Of a stretch of 64,000 bases of DNA, positions 8,215-16,982 are shown piece after piece (position 1 is the stretch's first letter; each line of letters starts with the position of its first letter). A program made the position numbers and the translations under genes. The DNA comes from Microbacterium sp. (GTDB lineage Bacteria > Actinomycetota > Actinomycetes > Actinomycetales > Microbacteriaceae). The stretch is from assembly GCA_003248655.1 (NCBI GenBank), contig QFPM01000007.1, forward strand, positions 68,128 through 132,127. Direction: 5' to 3'. Below the pieces are notes generated by a model. It was not told the origin of the DNA, made no database searches, and saw only the letters and a list, made by a program, of their open reading frames with translations.

Positions 8215-9995
8215 CAGCCGACCACCTTTGCGTCGAGGATGTTCGAAGAGAAGCCGAGGAGGCGGATGCGCTCCTTCGAGCTCTGACTCGGAACGAAGAA
8301 GAACAGTTGATCGGCGTACGTCGTCGTGAACCCGGTCGAAGACTGGGTCACTCCGGTCAACGTCGCCACGACGGGGTTCGGCGGGTCGCCATCCAGCTTG
8401 ATCACGGCATCGGGGGTCGTCGGCGTCACGGTGTCGCGGTCGAGGACCGTGACGGCGACGATCGCGCCCGAGTCGAGCGTCGCGAGCGCAACGGGCGGCG
8501 ACGCATCCGCCTCTGATGAGAACGCCATCGCGCCCGTCTGCACGCCGGTCGCGTTGAACTTTGCGAGACGTTCCGCGCGATTCTGGGTCGTCGAGGTGAT
8601 GAAGGCGTCATCCTGCATATCGAAGAGCGCCGCGAACTGGCTCTGCTCGCCGTTGGTCAGCACGTCGGCGTATGCCGCACCGAGTTCGTCGGGCGCGATG
8701 GTGAGGAAGGGCGAATCCGGCAGAATCGGGATCGCTCCGACGTACTCGGGAGCGAGCTGCAGCGTTGTGTCGGAGGTCAGCTGCGCGAGCCGGGTGATCT
8801 TGTAGGCCGACCACGGATCCTGTTGCGTCACGCTCATCACGAGGTCGGGATCGGTGCCCTCACCGGCCGCGACGGCGAGGAAGGTGCGCGGCCACTGGTC
8901 GTTGGCCTCGGGAAGGACGACATCGAGGGCGCCGCTCGGAATCGCCGCCGGCGCGGCTTGGTCGGGGAGCGCCGCCCGCAACCGGTAGTTCGTCTCGCGT
9001 ACGGCGAGGGCGCTTCCGTCGAGGCGCGTGGCAGCCGCTGCCGCGTCGAGCTTCGTGTCGGCGTCGGCGACCGCGGCCGCTGCGCGCGCCACGATGCTCT
9101 CGGCCTGCGGCTTCGTCACGACGGGGCTTCCCTGGTCTTCGGGGACGATCACCGTCGGGCTCTCGGACGGTGTCGGGCCGCCGTCGATGTCGGGCCAGGC
9201 ATCCGCTGAGCAACCGGTGAAAAGTGCAGCCGTGAGCGCAAACGCCGGCACGGCGATGAGCGAGCGGCGCCGTGACGAGAGCTGACGCCTCGTCGGCGCG
9301 GCGGTGATGACACCCTTGTCGGCGCCCTCCACCGAGAGGTCAATCGGTTCGGTCGCCGGCAGCGGCAGTCCCTTGCGGCGTGGACCTCGTGACCGCCGCG
9401 CGTGCCGCACACCGAGGTAGTACAGCAAAAGCCCGGCGACAAGCAGAAGGCATCCGCCGACGATGAGCGGGCCTGCCCACGGCGTCGAGTTGTGCACCGG
9501 CCACGTGACGGTGAGCTCCTTCGGCGCCGCGGCCGTGCCGTCGGTGGCGATCAGCAGGCTCATGTCCTGCGGGAGCTGTAGCGTCGCCTGAAGCGTGCCC
9601 TGCTCGTGATACTCCGCAAGCCACAGATCAGATCCCACAGGGCTGAGCGGCGCTGCGTCCGCCGCTGGCGGATCGGATGCCGGAACGTCCGCGGACTCGA
9701 CGCCGGCGCCCTTCGCCGACACGAGCGTGTAGTCGGCCTTCGCGAGCCACGCGTCGAGGTCTGCGGTGCGGCCGTAGGCAGCGAAGATCTCACCGGACTG
9801 CTCCACACGGAGGTTCTGCGATCCGGGGTGGCTGCCGAGGACTGCGCCATCGATGAGCACGTACGGCGCGTCACCGGTCACCTCGATCGTTCGGGTCACG
9901 GTCGTCGGACCCTCGAAGATCGTCCGCTGCGCGATGCCGGCACCGATCATGAGCGCTGCCAGCACAAACGCCGCGACAGCCCAGATGAAACGCAC
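8214..9995 (-). CDS. Multi-pass membrane protein with an internal lipobox-like segment, function unknown
   Basis: 593 residues from GTG 9995, chosen because GGGAGG lies 8 bases upstream. Order seen: an N-terminal membrane segment (FIWAVAAFVLAALMIGAG), an extracytoplasmic domain of about 150 residues, a second membrane segment (LIVGGCLLLVAGLLLYYLG), a basic loop, then LIAVPAFALTAALFTGC followed by SADAWPDIDGGPTPSES. That third segment reads exactly like a lipoprotein signal peptide with its lipobox cysteine, but sits mid-protein. The remaining 330 residues look like a secreted domain rich in Ala, Asp and Thr. It could be an old fusion of a membrane protein and a lipoprotein. I do not recognise the family. 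Coupled to ybbN downstream. Confidence 0.8.
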   Translation of the reverse strand: MRFIWAVAAFVLAALMIGAGIAQRTIFEGPTTVTRTIEVTGDAPYVLIDGAVLGSHPGSQNLRVEQSGEIFAAYGRTADLDAWLAKADYTLVSAKGAGVESADVPASDPPAADAAPLSPVGSDLWLAEYHEQGTLQATLQLPQDMSLLIATDGTAAAPKELTVTWPVHNSTPWAGPLIVGGCLLLVAGLLLYYLGVRHARRSRGPRRKGLPLPATEPIDLSVEGADKGVITAAPTRRQLSSRRRSLIAVPAFALTAALFTGCSADAWPDIDGGPTPSESPTVIVPEDQGSPVVTKPQAESIVARAAAAVADADTKLDAAAAATRLDGSALAVRETNYRLRAALPDQAAPAAIPSGALDVVLPEANDQWPRTFLAVAAGEGTDPDLVMSVTQQDPWSAYKITRLAQLTSDTTLQLAPEYVGAIPILPDSPFLTIAPDELGAAYADVLTNGEQSQFAALFDMQDDAFITSTTQNRAERLAKFNATGVQTGAMAFSSEADASPPVALATLDSGAIVAVTVLDRDTVTPTTPDAVIKLDGDPPNPVVATLTGVTQSSTGFTTTYADQLFFFVPSQSSKERIRLLGFSSNILDAKVVG

Positions 9996-10182
9996 GGATG
10001 ACACCTCCCGGCATCCGGTTCGGTGTCCGGATGCGCATACTCGACGTTCCAGACTAGCGAAGACCACCTGTACGTGGCGTGGGAGCGTGTCAACCCCCGC
10101 GTCCTTCCGGCCGTGGACCGGTATGTTGCCTATCCTGTCCATACATCCGTCCCCGCGACGGCGGTCACACAGGAGAAGTCGA

Positions 10183-11262
10183 GTGAAACTGCACCAACCG
10201 TTCCGCACGGCGCTCATCGCAACGCTCGGCGTCGGCGTCGGCATCCTGCTCATCACGAGCATCCAATCGCTGTCGACGATCCTCCTGTACGTGGGGACTG
10301 CCCTGTTCCTCGCGCTGGGCCTCGACCCGGCGGTCTCGTGGCTCGAACGCAAAGGACTCCCCCGTTGGGGCGCGCTGCTGATCACCTTCGCGGCTGTGCT
10401 CGCGGTGTTCGCGGGCATCATCCTGATCGTGATCCCCGTGCTCGTGGGTCAGATCGCGCAGCTCGTGACGCAGATCCAGAAGCTGGTGCAGGCGCTCGTC
10501 GACGGGGAATGGAAGCCCGCCGAGGACGTCGCCGCGTGGCTGCAGAGCACCTTCCCCACGCTCAAGGTGGATGAGGTGTTCAGCTATGTAACGAACTGGC
10601 TGAACTCGCTCGACTACGGCCAGATCGGCGGCGCCGCGACAGGCGCGCTGATCGGTATCGGCGCGGCCCTCATCGCGGGCTTCACGGGCGCGATCGTCGT
10701 CTTGATCCTCACGATCTACTTCACGGCCTCCACCCCGAGCCTCAAGGGAGCCGTTTACCAGCTCGTGCCCGCGTCAAAGCGGGGCCGGTTCATCGACCTG
10801 TCCGAGCAGATCACGGCGTCCGTCGGCCACTACGTCATGGGTCAGGTCACCCTCGGTGTCATCAACGGTGTGCTGAGCGCGATCTTCCTCACCATCATCC
10901 AGGCGCCTTTCCCCGCCGTTCTCGCGGTCGTCGCGTTCTTCTTCTCGCTGATCCCGCTCGTGGGAACGCTGACGGGTTCGGCCATCATCGTCCTCACCTG
11001 CCTGATCCCCGGCCTCGGGTCGCCGCTGACCGCCCTCGTGGCGCTGATCTGGTACGCGATCTACATGCAGGTGGAGGCCTACGTCCTCTCGCCGCGCATC
11101 ATGAACCGCGCGGTCTCGGTGCCCGGTGCCGTCGTCGTGATCGCCGCCCTCGCCGGCGGATCACTGCTCGGCCTTCTCGGCGCGCTCATCGCCATCCCGG
11201 TGGCGGCGAGCATCCTGATCATCTACCGCCAGGTCATCATCCCGCGGCAGAACGAGAAGTAG
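10183..11262 (+). CDS. AI-2E family transporter (PerM/YdiK-like)
   Basis: Integral membrane protein of 359 residues from GTG 10183, with AGGAGA at 10171-10176 as ribosome site. It has two N-terminal helices, a helical periplasmic-side insert (about 90-140: IQKLVQALVDGEW, then TFPTLKVDEVF), and about five more membrane helices including the FFFSLIPLVGTLTGS region typical of PF01594. Members of this family have been linked to export of signals or sodium/proton exchange; the substrate cannot be read from sequence. The 187 bases upstream separate it from the divergent 593-residue membrane protein gene and include an 8-bp inverted repeat at 10011-10034 built from the common GCATCC/GGATGC word. Confidence 0.88.
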   Translation: MKLHQPFRTALIATLGVGVGILLITSIQSLSTILLYVGTALFLALGLDPAVSWLERKGLPRWGALLITFAAVLAVFAGIILIVIPVLVGQIAQLVTQIQKLVQALVDGEWKPAEDVAAWLQSTFPTLKVDEVFSYVTNWLNSLDYGQIGGAATGALIGIGAALIAGFTGAIVVLILTIYFTASTPSLKGAVYQLVPASKRGRFIDLSEQITASVGHYVMGQVTLGVINGVLSAIFLTIIQAPFPAVLAVVAFFFSLIPLVGTLTGSAIIVLTCLIPGLGSPLTALVALIWYAIYMQVEAYVLSPRIMNRAVSVPGAVVVIAALAGGSLLGLLGALIAIPVAASILIIYRQVIIPRQNEK

Positions 11263-11268
11263 CGAGGC

Positions 11269-11985
11269 TCAGACCCCGTCCCATTCGGTCGGCAGCGGCA
11301 AGGCGTCGGGGTTCACGGCAGCGACGATCTCGGTGAGCACGCGCCGCGTCTGTGACTCCCCCACCCAGAGGTGCTTCCCGCCCTCGACGGCGATGACGAC
11401 CGCATCGGGAACGCTCGCGAAGCGCTCGCGCGCCTCCGCGGGGCGCAGGTAGTCGTCGAACTCGGGCACGAGGACCACCAGGCGCCGGTGGTCGCCGCTC
11501 CACGCCGCGACCTCCTCGTCGGTGGCGCGGTGAAGGGGCGGGGACAGCAGGATGACCCCGTCCACGTCGTGGTCGCGGCCGTACTTGAGGGCGAGTTCGG
11601 TGCCGAAGGACCAGCCGACGATCCACGGATGCGGCAGGCCGCGCTCGCGGACGACATCCATCGCCGCGGCGACATCGAACGCCTCGGCGCGGCCACCGTC
11701 GAAGGCGCCCTCGCTGGTGCCCCGTGGCGATGACGTGCCCCGGGTGTTGAAGCGGAGGACCGCGAGATCGGCGAGGGCGGGAAGGCGCGCTGCGGCCTTG
11801 CGCAGAATGTGCGAGTCCATGAACCCACCCGCAGTAGGCAAGGGATGCAGCGTGACGAGCGTGGCCACCGGTGCGGCGTGCGCGGGAAGCGCCAGCTCAC
11901 CGACGAGCGTGAGCCCATCGAGCGTGTGCAGCTCGATGTCCTCGCGTCGCGCGGGTAGCTGCACGGGGCCGCGAATCTCGATCAT
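11269..11985 (-). CDS. Alpha/beta hydrolase
   Basis: 238-residue cytoplasmic protein. Nucleophile elbow GWSFGTE with Ser126, an oxyanion region near TLHPLPTAGG, an acidic residue around 175-178 (PEFDDYLRP) and His205 (EGGKHLWVG) complete a likely catalytic triad. The HPLP and MDSHILRK features resemble the dienelactone-hydrolase/KANL3 group of small hydrolases. Substrate unknown. Start ATG 11985 has GGAGG five bases upstream and overlaps the stop of the zinc-ribbon gene (ATGA), so the two form one translational unit. The frame stays open upstream but without family-like sequence. Confidence 0.85.
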   Translation of the reverse strand: MIEIRGPVQLPARREDIELHTLDGLTLVGELALPAHAAPVATLVTLHPLPTAGGFMDSHILRKAAARLPALADLAVLRFNTRGTSSPRGTSEGAFDGGRAEAFDVAAAMDVVRERGLPHPWIVGWSFGTELALKYGRDHDVDGVILLSPPLHRATDEEVAAWSGDHRRLVVLVPEFDDYLRPAEARERFASVPDAVVIAVEGGKHLWVGESQTRRVLTEIVAAVNPDALPLPTEWDGV

Positions 11986-12263
11986 CCGATCCTCCAACAC
12001 GACGTGTGCCAGTGTCGCCGTGCGGCGAGGTCCGCGGCATCCCCGAGCACTCCATCCGCACGCCACGCGACCAGATGCGCGACGCCCGGCGCGACCTCTC
12101 TGCCGCAGCCGGGGCAAACATAGGACTTCTGGGCCTGAGCGCCCGTGACGGGCTGCACGGTCCATTCGACGCCGCGACGCGTCTCGGTGCGCTTCCAGCC
12201 GCTCAGCAGTCGGTCGAAGGACTCGTCGCCCCGATCCGGACGCCGACGGTTCGCGCGCGGCAT
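11982..12263 (-). CDS. Small zinc-ribbon-like protein
   Basis: 93 residues. The N-terminus is basic and charged (MPRANRRRPDRGDESFDRLL). The C-terminal half has CPGCGREVAPGVAHLVAW and HWHTSCW, a CxxC plus H/C set that could bind one zinc ion. Similar small proteins occur in actinobacteria next to alpha/beta hydrolases and are often left unnamed. Overlap with the hydrolase start (ATGA) suggests the two act together. It may bind nucleic acid, but this is inference. It lies 5 bases downstream of the transglycosylase-like gene. Confidence 0.75.
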   Translation of the reverse strand: MPRANRRRPDRGDESFDRLLSGWKRTETRRGVEWTVQPVTGAQAQKSYVCPGCGREVAPGVAHLVAWRADGVLGDAADLAARRHWHTSCWRIG

Positions 12264-12267
12264 GCGC

Positions 12268-13023
12268 TCAATACCAGCCCTTGGCCTGCGAATGACCCCA
12301 CGCGCCGCAGGGCGAGCCGTAGCGGCCGCCGATATAGCCCAGGCCCCACGCGATCTGCGTTGCCGGGTTCGTCTCCCAGTCCGCGCCGGCGGAGGCCATC
12401 TTCGAGCCGGGGAGCGCCTGCGGGATGCCGTACGCGCCGCTACCCGAGTTGTGGGCGTTGACCCGCCAGCCCGACTCCTTGTTCCACAACGCCACGAGGC
12501 ACGCGAACTCGTCGTCGCCCCAGCCGCGATCCTGCACCATCGTGTAGGCGATCGCCTGAGCGCTGCCGGGATCGGGCGTGACGAAGGGCGGCTTCCACGT
12601 GCTGGCCGGCTCCGCCACGGGGGTCGGGGTCGGCGTGGGCTTCGGCGCAACATACACCGTGTAGACGATGTCGTCGCGGCCGAGGGACACCTCTGCCTCG
12701 GATGCCGCCAGGAAGGACTGTGCGTCGGGGAAGGAGTCCGCGTACTGCGAGATCGGCGCGAGGTCGGCGGCCTGCGCGGGAGGTGTCGTCGCGACGAGCG
12801 GGCCGGCGTAGGCGACCGCGAGGCCGGCCACCGCAAAGACCGCGAAGGCTGTCGTCGCACCCCGACGAACCCGACCCCGAGCTCTTGCCACGGGCTTTGT
12901 CGCCACGCGACGCGACCGCGCAAGATCCCGACGCGTGAGAGGGGCGATACCGTGCTCGTGCGACGCCGATCGCCGCGAGAGTTCGCGGTCGGCCGTCGGG
13001 TACAGCTCGGCTTCGGAAGTCAC
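12268..13023 (-). CDS. Secreted lytic-transglycosylase-like protein
   Basis: 251 residues from GTG 13023. A basic cytoplasmic N-terminus of about 50 residues is followed by one membrane/signal segment (AFAVFAVAGLAVAYAGPLVA), a linker with a Pro-Thr run (PKPTPTPTPVAEP), and a C-terminal domain with NKESGWRVNAHN and GAYGIPQALPGSKM. The glutamate in NKESGW and the GxxGIPQA motif match the soluble-transglycosylase fold seen in actinobacterial lysozyme-like proteins. It probably cleaves peptidoglycan outside the membrane. A TAGACT hexamer nine bases before the start could be its -10. It ends 5 bases before the zinc-ribbon gene. Confidence 0.85.
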   Translation of the reverse strand: MTSEAELYPTADRELSRRSASHEHGIAPLTRRDLARSRRVATKPVARARGRVRRGATTAFAVFAVAGLAVAYAGPLVATTPPAQAADLAPISQYADSFPDAQSFLAASEAEVSLGRDDIVYTVYVAPKPTPTPTPVAEPASTWKPPFVTPDPGSAQAIAYTMVQDRGWGDDEFACLVALWNKESGWRVNAHNSGSGAYGIPQALPGSKMASAGADWETNPATQIAWGLGYIGGRYGSPCGAWGHSQAKGWY

Positions 13024-13064
13024 AGTGCGTCGAGTCTACCCGCCCGTGCGTCGAGGTGCCACGC

Positions 13065-13628
13065 TCACCCGACCGCGAGCATCACCTCGACGACCGCGTC
13101 GAGCACGGCATCCACCTGGGTTTCGTCGTAGCCGCGCCGCTGCATCCGGAATGCGACACTGCGGATCTGCTCCGCAGAGATCGGTTCGCCGCTCTCGAGG
13201 TAGCGCGCGATCTTGTCCGCCACGAGGTCCACTTCGTCGACCCGATATCCGAACCGGAGCGGCCCGACACGACGGAATCGGTGTCGCCTCGGCCGGGTGA
13301 GCCGATCGAGGACCTCCTGCGCGAGCCTGCGCGACTGACCCACCCACGCGCGTGCACCCGCGCGGGTGAGGGCGTGCTCGCGCTCCCGCGCCGCAAATGC
13401 GTCTTCGATGCGCCCGAGCGCCGCGTCGACGGACGAGACCTGGTAGCCGCCGCGGACGAGCGGGAAGGCCGCCGTGCGCACGGAGTTCGCGTCGAGCTCA
13501 CCCGCACCCGGCGATTCGAAGGATGACCGCGCGCGCGCCAGGAAGTGATCCACGTCATCCGGCCGATACCCCTTCTGCCGGCCGGACGCGTACGGGAACG
13601 GAGCTGCCTGGGTCGTTTCGTCGCTCAC
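13065..13628 (-). CDS. DivIVA-domain protein with four DivI1A-like motifs
   Basis: 187 residues from GTG 13628, which overlaps the cdsA stop (GTGA). Four copies of a DivIVA/DivI1A-type motif are visible: GYRPDDVDHFLARARSSFE (about 22-40), GYQVSSVDAALGRIEDAFA, GYRVDEVDLVADKIARYLE and GYDETQVDAVLDAVVEVML. Each carries GYxxxxVDxxL followed by an amphipathic helix. Single-motif proteins are common in actinobacterial polar growth; four copies in a short protein is unusual. It probably interacts with membrane or septum proteins, which is inference. Coupled to CdsA, a membrane lipid enzyme. Confidence 0.82.
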   Translation of the reverse strand: MSDETTQAAPFPYASGRQKGYRPDDVDHFLARARSSFESPGAGELDANSVRTAAFPLVRGGYQVSSVDAALGRIEDAFAAREREHALTRAGARAWVGQSRRLAQEVLDRLTRPRRHRFRRVGPLRFGYRVDEVDLVADKIARYLESGEPISAEQIRSVAFRMQRRGYDETQVDAVLDAVVEVMLAVG

Positions 13629-14647
13629 GTGACCACCAAAGGAGAGAAGAAGAAGTACATCGCGAGGGCCGCCGCCGCCGACGGAAGAATGGAGTCGAGG
13701 CGGTCGAGCACGCCGCCGTGTCCCGGGAGCCACGAGCTCATGTCCTTGATGCCGAGATCGCGTTTGATCATCGACTCACCGAGGTCGCCGGCGGTGGCAC
13801 ACCCGAGGATCACGGCGCCGAAGATCGCCCCGACCCACCAGGGCGCATGGAGGACGAGCATGCCGTATCCGATCGACACCGCGACAGCAGCCAGCGCTCC
13901 CCCGGCAAAGCCCTCCCAGGTCTTCTTGGGGCTGATGCGTGGCGCCATCGGGTGCGACCCGAAGGCGAGGCCGCTCGCGTAGGCACCGGTATCGGCCGCG
14001 ACGGCCGCCGCGATCATCCCGAGCACCCAGTACTCCCCCTGATCCTGCTGCAGCAGGATCAGGGCGAGCGATGCGAGGAAGGGCACATACAACGGCACGA
14101 ACCCGCTGATCAGCACGTCGGTGAGCACGTCGGCGTATCTGCGACCGTCCCTCGCCGCCATCTGCGCGAGCAGGCGCCACACGATGACCAGGGTGACGCA
14201 CGCGAACGTGATGACCCAGTGCGTCCAGTGCCCGAGAAAGGCCCCGGAGAGCATGATGATGCCGCCGGCGACGAGCTGGGGCACGACATCGACCCGGTGC
14301 CCGGCGGTCTGCAGAGCGCGGACGAACTCGAACACGCCGAGCAGGCAGACGGGGATGGCGAACAGCAGGAAGAGCCACTTCACGAACAGCAGCGATGCCA
14401 GGACGACCGCACCGATCCCGACGCCGATGAGTATGGCCATCAGCAGGTTCCGACCGGTGCGTTCGTTGATGCGGTCCTGGACCTGCTCGAAGTCGGCACG
14501 CGCACGATCGAACTGCTGCTCAAACTCGTTCCGCGCAGCACGGACGTGATCGTGGAAGGCAGAGGCGGGCTCGGCGGGTCGCCGCGCTGCCGCACGCGTC
14601 AGCGGCGGGTCATCACTCGCCGGGACGTCTCCGGAAGGATCGGACAC
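13625..14647 (-). CDS. cdsA: Phosphatidate cytidylyltransferase CdsA
   Basis: Makes CDP-diacylglycerol from phosphatidate and CTP, the branch point of phospholipid synthesis. 340 residues from GTG 14647. An N-terminal cytoplasmic segment (about 1-65) contains a charged, coiled-coil-like stretch (RNEFEQQFDRARADFEQVQ), followed by about eight membrane helices. The CDP-diglyceride synthetase signature is near the C-terminus (SMIKRDLGIKD, then PGHGGVLDRLDS). Only 3 bases separate it from the frr stop. The pyrH-frr-cdsA order is conserved in bacteria. Confidence 0.95.
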   Translation of the reverse strand: MSDPSGDVPASDDPPLTRAAARRPAEPASAFHDHVRAARNEFEQQFDRARADFEQVQDRINERTGRNLLMAILIGVGIGAVVLASLLFVKWLFLLFAIPVCLLGVFEFVRALQTAGHRVDVVPQLVAGGIIMLSGAFLGHWTHWVITFACVTLVIVWRLLAQMAARDGRRYADVLTDVLISGFVPLYVPFLASLALILLQQDQGEYWVLGMIAAAVAADTGAYASGLAFGSHPMAPRISPKKTWEGFAGGALAAVAVSIGYGMLVLHAPWWVGAIFGAVILGCATAGDLGESMIKRDLGIKDMSSWLPGHGGVLDRLDSILPSAAAALAMYFFFSPLVVT

Positions 14648-14650
14648 CGG

Positions 14651-15205
14651 TCAGACCTCGAGCAGCTCTGCCTCTTTGCGCCCGAGCGCGACATCGATCT
14701 CGTCGACGTGCGCACGGGTGATACTGTCGAGCTCCTTCTCCGCACGCACCAGGTCGTCTTCGCCCACCTCGCTCTTGAGCGCGTCGAGCTCGTCCTTGGC
14801 CTTGCGCCGGATGCCGCGGAGGTGCACCTTGGCATCCTCGCCCTTGCTACGTACGAGCTTGACGTACTCCTTGCGACGCTCGGCTGTGAGCTCGGGCATC
14901 GTAACCCGTACGAGGTTGCCATCGTTGGTCGGGTTCACGCCGAGATTCGGGATGTCGCGGATCGCCTGCTCGATCGCCTTCAGCGCTGACTTGTCGTAGG
15001 GCGTGACGACAAGCGTCCGCGCCTCGGGCGTGTTCAGCGACGCAAGCTGTGCGAGCGGCGTCGGCGAGCCGTAGTAGTCGACCAGAACCTTCTGGAAGAG
15101 AGCCGGGTTGGCGCGACCCGTGCGCACCGTGGCGAAGTCGTCCTTGGCGGCCTCGACGGCGCGATCCATGCGTCCGCTCGTTTCGGACAGGATGTCGGCG
15201 ATCAC
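14651..15205 (-). CDS. frr: Ribosome recycling factor
   Basis: Splits post-termination ribosomes together with EF-G. 184 residues, standard length. Domain I ends and domain II are recognisable: FATVRTGRANPALFQKV, YYGSPTPLAQLA, TPYDKSALKAIEQAI, then LTAERRKEYVKLVRSKGEDAK. I chose GTG 15205 (VIADILSETSGRMD) over the GTG two codons upstream because GGAG lies five bases before it. Part of the tsf-pyrH-frr-cdsA run. Confidence 0.96.
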   Translation of the reverse strand: MIADILSETSGRMDRAVEAAKDDFATVRTGRANPALFQKVLVDYYGSPTPLAQLASLNTPEARTLVVTPYDKSALKAIEQAIRDIPNLGVNPTNDGNLVRVTMPELTAERRKEYVKLVRSKGEDAKVHLRGIRRKAKDELDALKSEVGEDDLVRAEKELDSITRAHVDEIDVALGRKEAELLEV

Positions 15206-15257
15206 GGTCACTCCATTCGTTGTTGCTTCGAGGACGATTCTACTGTGGCACGCCTTC

Positions 15258-15977
15258 TCAGACCGTGACGAGCGTCCCCATCCGATCGCCCAGAAGCGCC
15301 CGCGTGACGTTGCCCTCGGGCTCCATGCCGAACACCCGCATGTCAATCCCGTTGTCCATGCAGAGGCTGAACGCGGTCGAATCGACGACCTTCAGGCCGC
15401 GCTGCAGCGCGTCCTGGTAAGTGATGCGGTCGATGAGGGTCGCACCCGCATCCTTCTTCGGATCGGCCGTGTACACGCCGTCGACGCCGTTCTTCGCGAC
15501 CAGCACCTCGTCGGCGCCGATCTCGAGCGCGCGCTGCGCGGCGACCGTGTCGGTGGAGAAGTACGGCAGGCCGGCGCCCGCGCCGAAGATCACGACACGG
15601 CCCTTCTCGAGGTGTCGCTCTGCGCGGCGCGGGATGTAGGGCTCGGCGACCTGGGTCATCGAGATCGCGGACTGTACGCGTGTCGCGGCGCCCGCCTGCT
15701 CGAGGAAGTCCTGCAGGGCGAGCGCGTTCATGACGGTGCCGAGCATGCCCATGTAGTCGGCGCGCCCTCGATCCATACCGCGCTGACTGAGCTCCGCGCC
15801 GCGGAAGAAGTTGCCGCCGCCGACGACGATCGCGATCTCGACGCGGTCGACAGCCGCAGCGATCTCGCGGGCGATCTGGCTGACAACGTCGGGATTGACA
15901 CCGAGCTGCCCTCCTCCGAACGCCTCTCCGGACAGCTTCAACAGGACGCGACGGCGTCCGGTGTTCTCATCGATCAC
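15258..15977 (-). CDS. pyrH: UMP kinase
   Basis: Phosphorylates UMP to UDP with ATP; amino-acid-kinase fold, normally a hexamer. 239 residues. Motifs: VLLKLSGEAFGG (phosphate-binding), IVVGGGNFFRGAEL, DYMGMLGTVMNALALQ and the C-terminal CMDNGIDMRVFGMEPEGN. Length and residues are typical. It follows tsf across a strong hairpin at 16024-16058, so it probably has its own promoter in addition to any read-through. Confidence 0.97.
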   Translation of the reverse strand: MIDENTGRRRVLLKLSGEAFGGGQLGVNPDVVSQIAREIAAAVDRVEIAIVVGGGNFFRGAELSQRGMDRGRADYMGMLGTVMNALALQDFLEQAGAATRVQSAISMTQVAEPYIPRRAERHLEKGRVVIFGAGAGLPYFSTDTVAAQRALEIGADEVLVAKNGVDGVYTADPKKDAGATLIDRITYQDALQRGLKVVDSTAFSLCMDNGIDMRVFGMEPEGNVTRALLGDRMGTLVTV

Positions 15978-16023
15978 GCAGGGATCCTCTCGTCTGGTTG
16001 CACACTAGCGAACCGGGTGCAGA

Positions 16024-16058
16024 AAGGGGGCCCGCATCCGATGAATGCGAGCCCCCTT
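16024..16058 (-). terminator. Rho-independent-type hairpin after tsf
   Basis: A 14-pair stem with one mismatch (16024-16037 against 16045-16058) and a 7-base loop. Read on the minus strand it ends in CCCCCTTT shortly after the tsf stop at 16066. It separates rpsB-tsf from pyrH-frr-cdsA. Confidence 0.75.
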
Positions 16059-16065
16059 CCGCGTC

Positions 16066-16893
16066 TTACGCGCCGACCTTGTAGCGGACGAAGTCCGTGA
16101 TGGTCAGTCCCGCATCCTGCGCGACCTTGGCGACCGACAGCTTGTTGTCCTTCGCGTAGTCCTGATCGAGCAGGGCGACCTGCTTGAAGAACGCGTTCAC
16201 GCGACCCTCGACGATCTTCGGGAGCGCGGCCTCGGGCTTGCCCTCGTTGCGCGAAATCTCGGTGACGATCTCACGCTCCTTGTCGACCTCGGCGGCGGGG
16301 ACATCCTCACGCGTGAGGTACGACGGGTTCGCGAACGAGATGTGCTGCGCGATCGAGCGCGCCGTTTCCGCGTCGTCGCCCGAGTAGGCGAGGACGACGC
16401 CGACCTGCGGCGGGAGATCCTTGCTCGTCTTGTGCAGGTAGATCTCGAACCCTTCGCCCGAGAGCGTGCGCACGCGACGGAGCTCGACCTTCTCGCCGAT
16501 GATGGCGGCCTCGTCGGAGATGAGGTCTGCCACCGTCTGCGACCCGGCGGGCGCGGCAAGCGCCGCCTCGACGGACTCGGCGTCGACGGCCGCTGCCGCC
16601 TCCAGCACCTTGTCGGCGAGGGCGATGAAGCGCTCGTTCTTCGCGACGAAGTCGGTCTCGGTGTTGAGCTCGAGGATCGTGACCTTGTCGCCGTGCTGGA
16701 CGGCGGCCACGAGGCCCTCGCTCGTCGAGCGGTCAGCGCGCTTCGCGTTGCCCTTCGCGCCCTTCAGGCGCAGGATCTCGACCGCCTTCTCGAGGTCGCC
16801 ATCGGCCTCCTCGAGCGCCTTCTTCGTGTCGACCATGCCCGTTCCGAGCTGCTCGCGCAGCGCCTTGATGTCGGCGATGGTGAAGTTTGCCAT
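16066..16893 (-). CDS. tsf: Translation elongation factor Ts
   Basis: Guanine nucleotide exchange factor for EF-Tu. 275 residues, starting MANFTIADIKALREQLGTGM, with the UBA-like N-terminal domain (1-55) containing MVDTKKALEEADGD, the TDFVAKNERF motif that contacts the EF-Tu G domain, and two core subdomains. Length is typical for actinobacteria. It sits downstream of rpsB in the usual rpsB-tsf pair and is followed by a terminator hairpin. Confidence 0.97.
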   Translation of the reverse strand: MANFTIADIKALREQLGTGMVDTKKALEEADGDLEKAVEILRLKGAKGNAKRADRSTSEGLVAAVQHGDKVTILELNTETDFVAKNERFIALADKVLEAAAAVDAESVEAALAAPAGSQTVADLISDEAAIIGEKVELRRVRTLSGEGFEIYLHKTSKDLPPQVGVVLAYSGDDAETARSIAQHISFANPSYLTREDVPAAEVDKEREIVTEISRNEGKPEAALPKIVEGRVNAFFKQVALLDQDYAKDNKLSVAKVAQDAGLTITDFVRYKVGA

Positions 16894-16982
16894 GAGTGGT
16901 GGCTCCTTGATTCTGGTGGGTAGATACCGCGCGGGACCGACGCGATCAGCGACGGCCCCGCGCCGAAAGAGGTGTTCTCGCC

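Noticed and set aside
10011..10034. Operator-like palindrome GCATCCGG/CCGGATGC upstream of the AI-2E transporter
   Set aside because: Both arms are copies of the window-wide GGATGC word, so a chance inverted pairing is likely.
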